Below, one piece after another: positions 27,001 through 33,089 of a stretch of DNA of 64,000 nucleotides. The translations under genes were made by a program, and so were the position numbers. The DNA comes from Anodontia alba (Eukaryota > Mollusca > Bivalvia > Lucinida > Lucinidae). Each line of letters opens with the position of its first letter. The first letter of the stretch is position 1. The DNA lies in assembly GCA_964016985.1 (NCBI GenBank), contig OZ024823.1:128918112-128982111 (forward strand), read 5' to 3'. The notes under the pieces were generated by a model. That model did no database searches. It was not told the DNA's origin and worked only from the letters and a program-made list of their open reading frames with translations.

Positions 27001-27333
27001 GGTGTTTGATTTCAACATGTAGCGATACTTTTATTTCTCTGTGTAAACAAGTCAGGTTACGTCTTTTTATCTATAACTATGATATTTCTATTATCAAACG
27101 GCAAATGACATGGCAAATGGTCCGAATGTGTAGAATATTGTCTGCAAGTGCTTCAAAGCCAGGATTGTCTCAGGAGTTTATTTGGTCTTCTTTATTTCAG
27201 GGCGGAAACACTTGGCTGCTAGATAGAAACATCGGACTCATCAGGCTCGATCGGATCATTTGATAATGCGAACAACGAGATTATGACAAAGTTACAGGAT
27301 AATCATTCTACGTTGAAATCATCATTGAATTGA
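749..27333 (+). CDS. TEX45/SAXO5-like microtubule-associated protein, 12 coding exons (whole gene span)
   Basis: Joining 12 exons (749-817, 1286-1410, 2950-3104, 9868-9911, 10896-11006, 13306-13392, 15303-15411, 18400-18542, 21372-21772, 25092-25189, 26077-26133, 27227-27333) gives 1,506 nt: one open frame of 501 residues plus stop, with GT/AG borders and matching phases at all 11 junctions. The protein is soluble, with no signal peptide or membrane segment. It repeats a short motif: NFSFGSDE, SHVFRLGD, AHFEFGTDE, SQFGRSS, THFVVGYAP and SHFFHTD, spaced along the chain. Repeated xHFxxG-type motifs and a length near 500 residues are what I know of TEX45 (SAXO5) and related stabilisers of axonemal microtubules, which act in cilia and sperm flagella. 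The gene model is well supported; the family name is inference from motif pattern and length. The start is the ATG in GACATGG, which follows an acceptor-like AG, so an upstream 5'UTR exon is likely. The last splice is uncertain. Confidence 0.7.
820..890 (+). repeat. (TG)n microsatellite in intron 1
   Basis: Runs of tgtgtg, with a few interruptions, lie at about 856-884. Confidence 0.8.
1286..1410 (+). CDS. TEX45-like exon 2
   Basis: Acceptor tatgtttcag, donor gtaatc; starts in phase 0 and ends with two bases of a Gly codon. Encodes LRGHSAPNYPRVNTSKL through NTNFSFGSDEDG, the first copy of the repeated motif. Confidence 0.75.
1430..1625. repeat. Family Q repeat (gggaggcaa...gagcaaatt)
   Basis: Palindromic centre ggaaagaatttgcttcatgctggagcaaattctgtcctttt, flanked by ggatctactcc / agagtagatacc and an end related to acaagagttgtctccct. 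Similar elements recur at 4053, 11880, 36314, 41510, 45905 and 57655. Confidence 0.65.
1867..1930. repeat. Palindromic gatccagatgagacggctc core
   Basis: Hairpin with arms gatccagatgagacggctca / tgagccgtctcatctgggtc, a relative of the D-core hairpins common at 51-63 kb. Confidence 0.7.
2069..2306. mobile_element. Palindromic MITE with catgctcaac arms
   Basis: The ends ccccgagattataaaa and ttataaccttggggc are inverted. Sub-terminal gctcaactaagctgagcatg arms and a central gaaaatgccaac/gttggcattttc hairpin complete the foldback. Confidence 0.7.
2373..2455. repeat. Family E fragment
   Basis: gcgcctaacgaagattcaaatcagcctgctcatccgcgcagtctgatcagagcc matches one arm of the family E palindromes at 4168 and 7481. 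Confidence 0.6.
2571..2848 (-). mobile_element. tRNA-derived SINE (family G), near full length
   Basis: On the minus strand it starts ggcctcggtggctcagtcg (box A-like) and has gggttcgatctcc (box B, 2788-2800). A conserved body follows, ending gacccta(a)tgggttgactggg...aacctcaacacaaa. Other copies are at 38359, 47063, 58467 and 62003, with a fragment at 12920. The apparent minus-strand reading frame here is the SINE, not a gene. Confidence 0.8.
2950..3104 (+). CDS. TEX45-like exon 3
   Basis: Acceptor ttttgtccccag, donor gtaggt. It takes the two bases left by exon 2 and ends with one base, exactly what exon 4 needs. Encodes a charged stretch and then KVSHVFRLGDYNN, the second motif copy. It sits just after a minus-strand SINE (2571-2848). 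Confidence 0.75.
3165..3525. mobile_element. Tigger-like MITE, uninterrupted copy
   Basis: Shares ggaaatttgttctggacatgggtagttcgaacc, a gatgtctttttgatcttt segment and a central hairpin (gattcgcctggatgaggcgattc-like) with the element at 52321-52917. That copy carries an extra insertion which is absent here. Confidence 0.65.
3813..3932. repeat. (ATT/ATC)n microsatellite
   Basis: About 120 bp of tta/att triplets with cat interruptions. It produces an artificial Asn-rich frame on the minus strand. Confidence 0.9.
4053..4445. repeat. Family Q repeat split by a family E palindrome
   Basis: The Q left part (aaggggaacagacacacgttcagggcaggcaactc) is at 4062-4115 and the right part (gtttgctccctgtgggagcaattttt) at 4390-4425. 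The family E element 4168-4379 lies between them. Confidence 0.6.
4168..4379. mobile_element. Family E palindromic MITE, full length
   Basis: Ends ccagcgcatgacaaaacc and ggttttgtcatgcgctgg are perfect inverted repeats. Arms carry catg(t/g)cgcccagc(g)aagac and cagatcagcc; the centre has diverged. Confidence 0.75.
4612..4810 (+). repeat. Family H repeat, copy 1
   Basis: About 200 bp with tttcctttgggatcattggg, ctagagggc, ccaataaaaccga and ccaaaggcaatcttttt. A near copy starts about 280 bp downstream and another lies at 20345. The aataaa and overall look recall an LTR end, but no partner coding region is present. Confidence 0.65.
4825..4888. repeat. Repeat shared with 9131-9195 (inverted)
   Basis: cagctggtgttagcgccgtgt...gacgtctcccc-like sequence is matched in reverse complement near 9140. 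Confidence 0.55.
4890..5080 (+). repeat. Family H repeat, copy 2
   Basis: Same order of blocks as copy 1 (tttcctttgggatctttggg, ctagagggcgtaagcag, ccaaatgcaatctttttt), with the aataaaaccga part shortened. Confidence 0.65.
5221..5303 (+). repeat. Poly-C and (CA)n microsatellite
   Basis: A C-rich run (5221-5255) is followed by about 40 bp of (ca)n, the source of two spurious frames. Confidence 0.9.
5603..5645 (+). repeat. (TG)n microsatellite
   Basis: tgtgtg run with cg and ac interruptions. Confidence 0.85.
5671..6348. mobile_element. CCCAGCGGG-ended element, about 680 bp, TA target
   Basis: Left end cta|cccagcggg and right end cccgctggg|tag are inverted, each flanked by TA. The right end also has a gacgttgagacgacgtt-type repeat like the elements at 9700-10460. 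The interior (6170-6270) has no clear coding frame. Confidence 0.55.
6360..6638. mobile_element. MITE family A, copy 2
   Basis: Full palindrome from cattacgaaaacacgc to tatgttttcgtgatg; central hairpin gaaccgcctcgctgaggcggttc. Confidence 0.85.
6640..6813 (+). pseudogene. Orphan acidic reading frame of unknown origin
   Basis: Open for 57 codons without ATG: an Asp/Glu/Lys-rich run (SDENEEDEDGEKKEGEKKEK), then VYANVNQLQKFARDIVVPG and a stop. It starts directly at the end of a MITE. It does not fit the phase of the surrounding gene, so it is not one of its exons. It could be a transposed gene fragment or chance; family unknown. Confidence 0.2.
7481..7802. mobile_element. Family E palindromic MITE with internal duplication
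   Basis: Ends cctcgtgacgaaaccaacaa and gttggttttttcatgagatgg. The aagaaagcctgggt(t/c)cttaact segment occurs twice (7582, 7671), indicating an internal duplication of about 90 bp. Confidence 0.7.
7893..8181. mobile_element. MITE family A, copy 3
   Basis: The left end is degraded into a poly(A) run; arms and the centre gaaccgcctcgccgtggaggttc are clear, ending ttttcgttatg. Confidence 0.8.
8330..8545. repeat. Family E relative
   Basis: Inverted arms gaaaacgtacttctga / aaagtacgttttctgacg enclose cagtctgatcagagtctttgctgtc and gcgcccagtgaag. Confidence 0.65.
8841..9052. mobile_element. MITE family D2
   Basis: Ends accttaagtattggga and tcccaatacttaggat are inverted. The core is a hairpin gacccagatcagacgccac / gtggcgtctgatcagggtc. 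Relatives occur at 33090, 51228, 59511, 60354, 60915, 61727 and 63110. Confidence 0.75.
9131..9195. repeat. Inverted copy of the 4825-4888 repeat
   Basis: gggagacgttttacgg...ctaacaccagctgtagtgaag is the reverse complement of that block. Confidence 0.55.
9306..9366. repeat. A-rich low-complexity run
   Basis: Long poly(A) with caacaacaa; it gives a spurious Phe-rich minus-strand frame. Confidence 0.9.
9390..9668. mobile_element. MITE family A, copy 4
   Basis: Full palindrome cattacgaaaacacgcc ... ggcgtgttttcgtgatg with a perfect centre gaaccgcctcggcgaggcggttc. Confidence 0.85.
9700..9776. mobile_element. CCCAGC-ended small palindrome (acgtcg type)
   Basis: cccagcgggcacatgacgtt ... aacgtcatgtgcccgttggg, 77 bp, with acgtcg/cgacgt in the interior; it lies just upstream of exon 4. 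Confidence 0.7.
9868..9911 (+). CDS. TEX45-like exon 4 (44 bp)
   Basis: Short exon with acceptor tttgttttgcag and donor gtatgt. In the phase set by exon 3 it reads ASQGRTYQTGAHFE, completing the third motif across the next junction (AHFE + FGTDE). The other two frames do not give this continuity. Confidence 0.75.
9963..10047. mobile_element. CCCAG-ended palindrome of acgtcg repeats
   Basis: cccagtaaacacacaacgtcg ... cgacgttgtgtgtttgctgg; near-perfect foldback, 85 bp. Confidence 0.75.
10052..10262. repeat. Family E relative (degraded)
   Basis: Contains gcaatgactcagatcggcacaggctaatcagcgccttcgctgtc and an inverted arm gcaaagactctgatcatac...cttcgctgggacacatg. Confidence 0.6.
10372..10466. repeat. 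acgtcg-type palindrome
   Basis: cgtgacatttaaatatcgtcgcattagcgtcg ... gcgacgttgtataaacgtcacgtgccca; same family as 9700 and 9963 with degraded ends. Confidence 0.65.
10896..11006 (+). CDS. TEX45-like exon 5
   Basis: Exactly 37 codons, phase 0 at both ends, between a long T-rich tract ending in aaag and donor gtaatt. Starts FGTDEKKDHSIYAKDY and continues with a Pro/Lys-rich segment. Confidence 0.8.
11085..11160 (+). repeat. Degenerate tRNA-like sequence (SINE head or tRNA pseudogene)
   Basis: gcccgtctgataggctcaatttgaagagc (D-arm/box A) and gtggggtcgatcccc-like box B at 11137-11150. The T loop is one base short and the anticodon stem is weak, so a working tRNA gene is unlikely. Confidence 0.5.
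11880..12180. repeat. Family Q repeat split by a CCCAGC element
   Basis: aaggagaagtgatacacttcaggggatgcaac and gccttcgggagcaat lie left of cccagcaggcac (11993); aaggtgtttcctttttgagtggatc lies right. The inserted element ends near 12065 (accagcaggg). A 29-bp poly(A) run follows at 12121. Confidence 0.6.
11993..12065. mobile_element. CCCAGC-ended small element inserted in family Q
   Basis: cccagcaggcacgcagtc ... gttgaataccagcaggg with aacattgaattagtgttgaatcgacgtt inside. Confidence 0.6.
12920..13006 (+). repeat. SINE family G 3' fragment
   Basis: gcccagagaaagtgtggtta...ccctaatgggttgactgggccgtaaaacctcaactcaaacaa is the 3' end of family G in the plus orientation, without its tRNA head. Confidence 0.75.
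13306..13392 (+). CDS. TEX45-like exon 6
   Basis: 29 codons, phase 0 at both ends; acceptor ctatctacag, donor gtaatt. Encodes LLQYDPNQSQFGRSS...NLRYLPFR. SQFG is a shortened motif copy. Confidence 0.75.
13500..14530. other. Intron 6 stretch without recognised features
   Basis: Plain AT-rich sequence. No coding frame, tRNA-like sequence or palindrome was recognised. Confidence 0.4.
14540..14733. mobile_element. MITE family D1
   Basis: Ends taacccttttcctgctgaa and ttcagcaggacaatggtt are inverted. The core hairpin is gatccagatcagaagccaac...tgatcggatctacactg. Copies also at 34923, 37224, 37692 and 58080. Confidence 0.75.
15303..15411 (+). CDS. TEX45-like exon 7
   Basis: Acceptor cttatctttag, donor gtaggt; starts in phase 0 and ends with one base, matching the TA opening of exon 8. 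Encodes NSMGKTAMEMNLDLRDTDN and a short tail to HTQDRQKS. An internal donor-like site after DTDN (15359) could pair with an acceptor 11 bases inside exon 8 and keep the frame. Confidence 0.65.
15857..18365 (+). repeat. Large interspersed repeat with about 5 internal units
   Basis: Begins ttttagctcacctaagccgaag and ends ttgagcaaatcgtggcccatgggcc. tgcccatatatggta recurs at about 16078, 16746, 17468, 17651 and 18107, each followed by aacacttaaaaatcttct and gaatcttggtata. Short frames within it are not conserved between units. It fills most of intron 7 and is interrupted at 17120-17400. Confidence 0.75.
17116..17331 (+). pseudogene. Inserted coding-like fragment of a probable mobile element
   Basis: An insertion breaking the surrounding repeat reads TWKIERKATIRNRYYYPTPP ... 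SLAESQTDSYFPTKWPNGYP and stops at 17331, without a start. It looks like the 3' end of an element-encoded protein; I do not recognise the family. The following ggtcagtgaaaagtatttcactaggggg probably belongs to the same insertion. Confidence 0.35.
18400..18542 (+). CDS. TEX45-like exon 8
   Basis: Acceptor ttttttctccag, donor gtgagt; 2 + 47 codons ending in phase 0. Encodes NHKDFVGPPSDYKPMELAKK and then HEVIFDYLQTDEALPYPPP. It begins only about 30 bases after the large repeat that fills the preceding intron. Confidence 0.75.
18543..20040. other. Intron 8 stretch, only degraded repeat seen
   Basis: ttatgccccctctttc...gggagggtatattgctttgggcttgtcc (18850-19000) looks like a worn interspersed repeat. 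Nothing else was recognised. Confidence 0.4.
20340..20545 (+). repeat. Family H repeat, copy 3
   Basis: tttcctttggaatcattgggccc, ctagagggcgtaagcag, tcaataaaaccgaggc and ccaaaggcaatctttttt in the same order as at 4612. Confidence 0.7.
21372..21772 (+). CDS. TEX45-like exon 9 (largest)
   Basis: 401 bases, acceptor atatcttacag, donor gtaagt; phase 0 in, two bases out. Encodes 133 residues with GRRAFRRKDARHRW, then STHFVVGYAPLDF (fifth motif), and a C-terminal ESYNTTSIMKKDYGPLPTR segment. This is the clearest coding block of the gene. Confidence 0.85.
22102..22684. mobile_element. MITE family A, copy 5, split by a second transposon
   Basis: The left arm and centre (gaattgcctcgccgaggcgattc) run to about 22354. 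The right end atatatttgaatatgcgtg...gtaatg resumes at 22655. About 300 bp of another element lies between. Confidence 0.8.
22356..22654. mobile_element. CAGGGTTCATAC-ended element nested in MITE A
   Basis: Ends cagggttcatac and gtatgaaccctg are perfect 12-bp inverted repeats. The interior is degenerate direct repeats of gtcagggaa(t/a)tt. TIRs of this kind are often hAT-like, but I see no clean 8-bp target duplication. Confidence 0.7.
22700..23860. other. Intron 9 stretch without recognised features
   Basis: No coding exon, tRNA-like sequence or clear repeat was recognised. Confidence 0.4.
23871..24207. mobile_element. Tigger/pogo-like MITE, copy 1
   Basis: TA-flanked; left end cagtcgactctagttatctcgaa, right end ttcgagataacgaggttcgact. 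Inner inverted segments aacacttcgagatatccgtacc / aaacagggaccag follow. An (AT)n run sits at 24019-24062. Copy 2 at 28685 is in the opposite orientation. Confidence 0.8.
24220..25080. other. Intron 9 stretch, nothing recognised
   Basis: No exon or repeat was recognised up to the exon 10 acceptor. Confidence 0.35.
25092..25189 (+). CDS. TEX45-like exon 10
   Basis: Acceptor ctatttctag, donor gtaagt; one base in, one base out. Encodes LTDAQMKIVDKYEKLVEKD and ADSHFFHTDTSG, the sixth motif. Confidence 0.8.
25797..25903. mobile_element. 107-bp CCCAGC palindrome, copy 1 (TA target)
   Basis: TA|cccagctagcattctacgta ... tacgtagaatgctgactggg|TA, with a centre ggtccgtcagctaccctgacgggcc. Near-perfect foldback. 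A second copy is 650 bp downstream. Confidence 0.8.
26077..26133 (+). CDS. TEX45-like exon 11 (57 bp)
   Basis: Acceptor tcttttttccag, donor gttagt. Completes an Arg codon and reads NNFVSTAMDDFIKPETMT, ending with one base. Phases agree on both sides. Confidence 0.75.
26556..26662. mobile_element. 107-bp CCCAGC palindrome, copy 2 (TA target)
   Basis: Same ends (cccagctagcattct / agaatgctagctggg), same TA flanks and same centre. The middle of each arm differs (taaaaatctatagcgggcc), with matching changes on both sides. Confidence 0.8.
27227..27333 (+). CDS. TEX45-like exon 12 (stop codon; acceptor uncertain)
   Basis: Using acceptor gctgctagatag (AG 27225-27226) gives ETSDSSGSIGSFDN, NEIMTKLQDNHSTLKSSLN and TGA. 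The better acceptor ttctttatttcag at 27200 would instead stop after only GRKHLAAR. The longer tail looks more protein-like, but both are possible. Confidence 0.5.
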
Positions 27334-27549
27334 TCATCACAGAGATAAAATTAATATATAGTATGGACATTAACTTGGATTTCTTTAGCTGTTCGTATTT
27401 GTGCAGCCCAAGAATGTTTAAAGAATCAAACCTTTCTTAGACCAGTCCACGTCCAAAGTGTGCACCTATCATATGCTTGCATACCTTGTTCGTTGTTACT
27501 CTGTTACTGGGTGTGAAATGCACTATATGTGGTATAGTATAGATTCAGT

Positions 27550-27700
27550 TTATTTTAAGGGGATTGAATACACTTTCTTGGTCGGTGGCGGTCGTTTCTT
27601 GTCTGCCATCTCAAAAAGGAACAACTCTGTTCCCTTGTAAAATACCAATGAAATCTACCAAGTATTCAGTCCCCTTAACTTGAAGGAGTCCCGGAGGACA
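27550..27700. repeat. Family Q fragment
   Basis: aaggggattgaatacactttcttggtcggtgg...aaaaaggaacaactctgttccctt resembles the Q ends. Confidence 0.45.
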
Positions 27701-27814
27701 ACTGAAAGATAAAACATAGGATAAAATAACTAGAATTCCGAGAATCGGATGTGTCGCCTGCTTAAAGCGTCTATTATTTCATATGAAAAAGGAAAAAACT
27801 GGTCCTAAAGACGA

Positions 27815-28440
27815 CTAAGTCGAAAAAGGGCCATAACTTGCCCAAACTTTTGCGGATGATTACCAATATCGAACTTGACCTGTATTTTACAATAATATAT
27901 CCTTCTGCAAACTTTCAATAAAATCAGTGCATCCGTGCAAAAGTTATTGAGCGGAAACCAATAACACAACCACAAAAACTAAGTCGAAAAAGGCCATAAC
28001 TCAGCCAAAATTTTGCGGATAATTACTAATAGAGAACTTGACCTGTATTTTATCAGAGATATAAAATTCTGCAAAGCTTGAATGAAATCAATACATCCCT
28101 TTGAAAGTTATTGGGCGGAAACCAACATCAAAAACTAAGTCGAAAAAGGGCCATAATTCAGCCAAAATTTGGCGGATGGTTACCAATATTGAACTTGACC
28201 TGTACTTTACAGTGATATTAAGTTCTGCAAAGTTTGAATGAAATCAATGTATCCCTTCAAAAGTTATTGAGCGGAAACGAACAACAAAAACTAAGTCGAA
28301 AAAGGGCCATAACAGCCAAAATTCGGCGGATGATTACCAATATCGAACTTGACCTGTATTTTATACTGATATAAAGTTCTGCTAAATTTGAATGAAATTA
28401 ATACATCCCTTCAAAAGTTATTGAACGGAAACGAAAAAAT
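27815..28440 (+). repeat. Tandem repeat of about 150 bp, 4 units
   Basis: Each unit has aagtcgaaaaagggccataa, tttgcggatgattaccaata, gaacttgacctgtatttta and aaagttattgagcggaaac. It ends next to a gacgacgttgatgacgtggacgg segment. Confidence 0.8.
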
Positions 28441-28684
28441 GTGATGACGACACCAACGCCGCCGATGCCGGATGACGACGTTGATGACGTGGACGGACAT
28501 GATCCCTGTGTGTCTACCATGCTATGCAGGCCACACAAAAACGTGGTGTGCACCATCATTTTCCGCATTCAAATATATATTTGATGACTCTTTTCTGATG
28601 AGTATATGATTGGTTCTATTGTTTATTCTTAGCATATATATACCTCTTTCTGGAATCGTGGTAAATGGATACATTTCTAAAATA

Positions 28685-29006
28685 CAGTCGAACCTCGTTA
28701 TCTCGAACTCGCTTATTTCGAATTACCGCTTATCTCGAAGTAAAAATCTGGTCCCTGTTTTAACATGAAACTATGACAACAGGTAACAAAATAATGTGGA
28801 AAAATGGAGAAATTGCTCCAACTCCTCTTTTTCACATTATTTTATACATATATTTCTAACTTCAGAAGTCAAATTACATATTCATTTGTTAAATATGGTT
28901 GTTCAATTTATTGTTTTCCTCACTCTCTCAACTCTGATATGTCGAGGTACGGATATCTCGAAGTGTTTCAGTGTCCCTTGGAATTTGAGATAACGAGAGT
29001 CGACTG
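28685..29006. mobile_element. Tigger/pogo-like MITE, copy 2 (opposite orientation)
   Basis: TA|cagtcgaacctcgttatctcg ... gagataacgagagtcgactg|TA. The interior aligns with the reverse complement of 23871-24207, without the (AT)n run. Confidence 0.85.
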
Positions 29007-29487
29007 TATGTGAAGATACTCAGGAAATGTCACAGTCATGAAACACAGACTTCCTGCGCAACCAAAATCACAGTATTCATCTGATGTCCCAAAGAAACAA
29101 TTTCCGTTGGAGCAGCTGATGAAATGGTTAATAGTTTCACTTCATAGCTACATAAAAGAGTAGGTGTGACAGAGCCACATACTTTTATTCCTGCCACGAG
29201 ATGATATCGTATCTGTTACAAGTTACCTGTTAGAAATACTTTCTAAAATAAATTGTTTATCTTTGTTTCTACTTAAGTTTATATATCGTTTTCGTTTTCC
29301 TTTATATTGAAATTTGAATATTAAAAGTAAAGCTTCAAACCTGTTGATTGTATTCATTCAGAACCAAAAATATGAATGACCCCTTAGAGCAATAACCGCA
29401 TGCACAATGATACAAATAGCTGAACTGTAATTTTTCTCGGCCAGACTTTTGAGTGAAGGTTAAGGTTTACTCGTCATATAAGGATCT

Positions 29488-29626
29488 ATCATGGCTGTGA
29501 GTGGTAGACAGAAAAATCCGTCTCGAAGATCACTGTCTAACATCACGAGGCTTGCCGAATGATGCCAGACTGTGATCGCAAGGGACGGATTTTTCTGTCT
29601 ACCCCTCACACTCATGATAGATTCTT
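29488..29626. repeat. Foldback repeat atctatcatg...catgatagat
   Basis: Ends tctatcatggctgtgag / ctcacactcatgataga and an inner gacagaaaaatccgtc / gacggatttttctgtc pair form a hairpin of about 140 bp. Confidence 0.75.
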
Positions 29627-29899
29627 TTTCTTGCACTCATTTCTGAACGTAAAGTTTTAGTAATGCAGTCACTTCAGCTGCTGAAGTTCGCCATATTGTG
29701 ATGATATTACTGTGGCGTTTAATGACGTCATTACGTTCAGTGACGTAAACCTTAACGATGGCGTATGTGACGTCCATTACAACCAGTGCAGATCAAACAC
29801 GTGAGAATTCTCGATATTTATCTTATCCTGGGTAGGATAACCTGGGTACGATAAGAATTTCTATCCCAGGGTTAAATCCGGGATTTCCTTATCTAGTGT

Positions 29900-31300
29900 G
29901 CAAGAATACATCTTTTATAACCAGTCTATTTACACTTTAAATAATTCTTCCTAAATTTTATTTTCAACTGCTTTTTAAGTTCAAAGTTATGTTTTGACAT
30001 CTCAACACCTATGGGGCATTTAGTGTACTCTCCCAAAGAAGGGGAAAAAGAGACAGAAGAACTAGCAGATGACAGGAATGGGAGAAATAAAGGAGAATGA
30101 GGATAAAAGTAAATGAGAGAATAAAAAGAATTGTTATTATATCCTCTTTCTCCACCTGATACATGTACAACAGGCATTCAACTACAATCCTTTATAATAT
30201 CCCTATAACAATATTTGATTTACCTTATCGATCAGAATCAGGTTAAAAGAAAACAAACAAGCATTATATCTTGCAGGGTTTAATATACAATTCAATACAA
30301 TCTGGAATACATCTTTCAAACAAAATGTCAACACATATTAAGGTACAAATAACCATTTGGCCAACATTTTATTATTACATGTGCTTGATTTATGACATTC
30401 TGTTTTGAAACTTAGCTCGTGTAGAAGCAACAAAAAATAAGAGAGAAAAAAAAAAAAAAAACTAAACTGACAAAGTGCTAAATATGGTCTAAAAAGGCAG
30501 CTTTTCAAATTATGAGGAAATAATAGAAACAAGCAATCTTTTATATATATGAACAAGGTCAAGAGATTTAGTAAACCAATTACAAATGCATTTAATATGC
30601 TGTAAACCACAAAAGACATTTTCATTTTTTTTTTCTTGAAATTTGAAAAGTCTGCTTGGGAACAGATAAAAATGAGTGGCAAAACAAATCTGCCAAGCAT
30701 ATCCTATCCCATTAAAACTAAAAGTATATATAAAAGAACAATTACTAAGAAACGTCAAAGTCGAAAAAACAAATAATATGAATGTCAAAAGACTAAAATA
30801 CGATAACTGAGATTTTTTGGGGTTTTTTTTTTTTTTTTTTTTTTTTGGTAAAAGTAGATCAATATGTATTGATCTGAATGACTTTACCTAGTATGTTATG
30901 AATGAAACTGCAAGACCTAATTCAAAAAAGACTTTGACCTTATTTGTCAAAACATTTCATGTAAAGAAATGATAAAATCAAATGAATAAATACACACGTA
31001 TATATTGTACATAGCCTCATAAAAAATAAATACATACATATGAGAAAAAAGATACACAAATTATCATAGATTCTTGTTCTCATAGGGAAATATCCATTAA
31101 TAATAAAATAAAATATGTAACTGAGACAAAAAGGTCTTAAAAATTAAAACGACAGAAATTTTCATGAAAAACAAACCAGGTGAGTGGGGTTGGACATCCA
31201 GTCTTTAATTTTGATTTCAACCCTCTGCTTTCTGCTGATAGTGGTTGTCAACATCAAATAATGATTATTTTGGTCGTTGTTCAAAAGACTTCAGCTTAAT
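29900..31300. other. AT-rich intergenic stretch with A/T runs
   Basis: No exon-like frame. A GA-rich patch (30035-30130) and a T24-type run near 30823 give spurious frames. Confidence 0.45.
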
Positions 31301-31309
31301 GCTTAGCAT

Positions 31310-31580
31310 ACTGGGTATTAATTTCAGTAGGTGACATTTTGAAATATTTTTAATTTTTCCTATAAAAGAGGCATTAAAGGCTCCTTAAGAAACAATTTGC
31401 ATGAAATATCAAAACATTTTTTCCATTATTTTTCCCGTAAAATAAGCATTGATGTTTCATGCAAATTTCTCCTACAATTTGTATGAAAAGTCAAAGCCTA
31501 CTTTCTAGGAAAAAAATAAGGGAAATGCCACCAGTTTGTTGCCTGCTAAATTTGTCCAGTAAGTGACAAAGGTTAATGAA
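31310..31580. repeat. Repeat with tttgcatgaaatatcaaaac / catgcaaatt arms
   Basis: gcttagcatactgggtatta...cagtaggtgacattttgaaa at the left resembles ends seen at 34740-34800 and 57610-57650 (gaaatttttacccag...gctaagcgttaa). The interior is inverted around 31440. Confidence 0.5.
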
Positions 31581-32190
31581 GTTATGTACAAATGAATATA
31601 CTGATATTAACTTCTTGAAAAAAAAAAAACAACAAAAAAAAACAAAAAATCTGTGAGTGTAAAAGCTGCTTACTACTCACATTTTTCATAAAAAATGACA
31701 GTATTTGGTGTAAAAAATACAAATGAAAATGATGGCTATTAAGCTAATGATGCTTTGAGCAGATGGCCCAGTATACTTATATTCAAAAGCAAAAAAAAAA
31801 ACAAAAAAAAAAACAAAAAAAAAAAAACATGCAATAATGATCAGATAAAAAAAAGCATCGTATTTACCAAATGTTTTTCCAACAGAAGGCCAGCGCAAAT
31901 AGTATAGTTGATGATCAGACAAAATGCCACAGAATTTACCATTCATCTAGAAGTGTTTTGACACATCAGCAGGTAGAAAAATAGAACTGTTCAATTTTAG
32001 AACAAGTAACAAAAGGATTTACAATTTAGAATAAATACGGTAACATGATGGACAGCATATATGAGAAAATGTATCTTACAACATGTACACCAGGTGTAGA
32101 CCCTGATTAGACTACATTCTGTGCATTGTAATAAGAGTTTGTTGTTTTCAACAATATATAATCTATAGCAGCAAATACTCTGCAGACAAT

Positions 32191-32328
32191 AAAGACATAT
32201 AATTACTACAGTAATGGGATCTGACCCTCCGTATCATGTTGAATGGATGTTCACAAACCAAAGACATATAATTACTACAGTAATGGGATCTGACCCTCCG
32301 TATCATGTTGAATGGATGTTCACAGACC
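32191..32328 (+). repeat. 69-bp tandem duplication
   Basis: Two nearly identical units starting aaagacatataattactac and ending gttcacaaacc / gttcacagacc, directly left of a MITE. Confidence 0.85.
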
Positions 32329-32332
32329 ACAA

Positions 32333-32590
32333 CATCATGAAAACATGCCTATATAATTTTGACCTTATTAAACACCATTTTTATATAGTAAAACTGGGGT
32401 TTTTCTTACTTTTGCTCAAAAAACATAGATTGTGGGTACTCGTTAGGCCTCGGAGAGGCGGTTCTAACAAGTACCCACAATCTATGTTTTCAGCAGACAT
32501 ATGAAAAAATATCAGTGTTTTTTATCTGAAAATTTTCAATTTTTGGTGGTGAGATTTTCTATATATTTGTATAGGCGTGATTTCGTAATG
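32333..32590. mobile_element. MITE family A, copy 6
   Basis: catcatgaaaacatgcc ... ggcgtgatttcgtaatg. The left arm is shortened (cttacttttgctcaa follows ggggttttt directly). Confidence 0.8.
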
Positions 32591-33089
32591 ATGTTAAGTG
32601 TGACCCAGAGATCTGGGAAAATTCACGAGATGTGATACAGAGCATCAGATCATATAACTGTAATAATGATCTATTTATTGTATGCCTTGAAAATTAACCA
32701 TTTAAGCACTAGTCGCGACAGCAGCTGATGATTTTTTTATTTTTCCAAGAAAATAAAGCTTGACATTTTATGCAAATTAGCTAATTTTGTGGAGATATAC
32801 ATAGCTCCAGATAGGAGAGGTATCCAGAAAAAATGTTGTTGTTTTTTCTTATTTCTCCATCAAATTGTTTGTTGAGACACTTCTACTGAGTACCCAATAC
32901 ATGTGTTTCAATAGTTAAAAATAAACTCACCCCTCTTATGACTAGTTTGCCTATGTGTTGATGAATGTTAAAAAAAAGTCTACAAAAAACAATATGATGT
33001 CAATTTCAGAAGAAAACCACTGCACTGCAAGCTAGACTCCAGAAACAATACAGAAGCAATATAAAACTGACAGAATTTTTTTGCCATAT

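Noticed and set aside
32214..32504. Plus-strand frame with a repeated MGSDPPYHVEWMF
   Set aside because: Made by the 69-bp tandem duplication running into MITE A.
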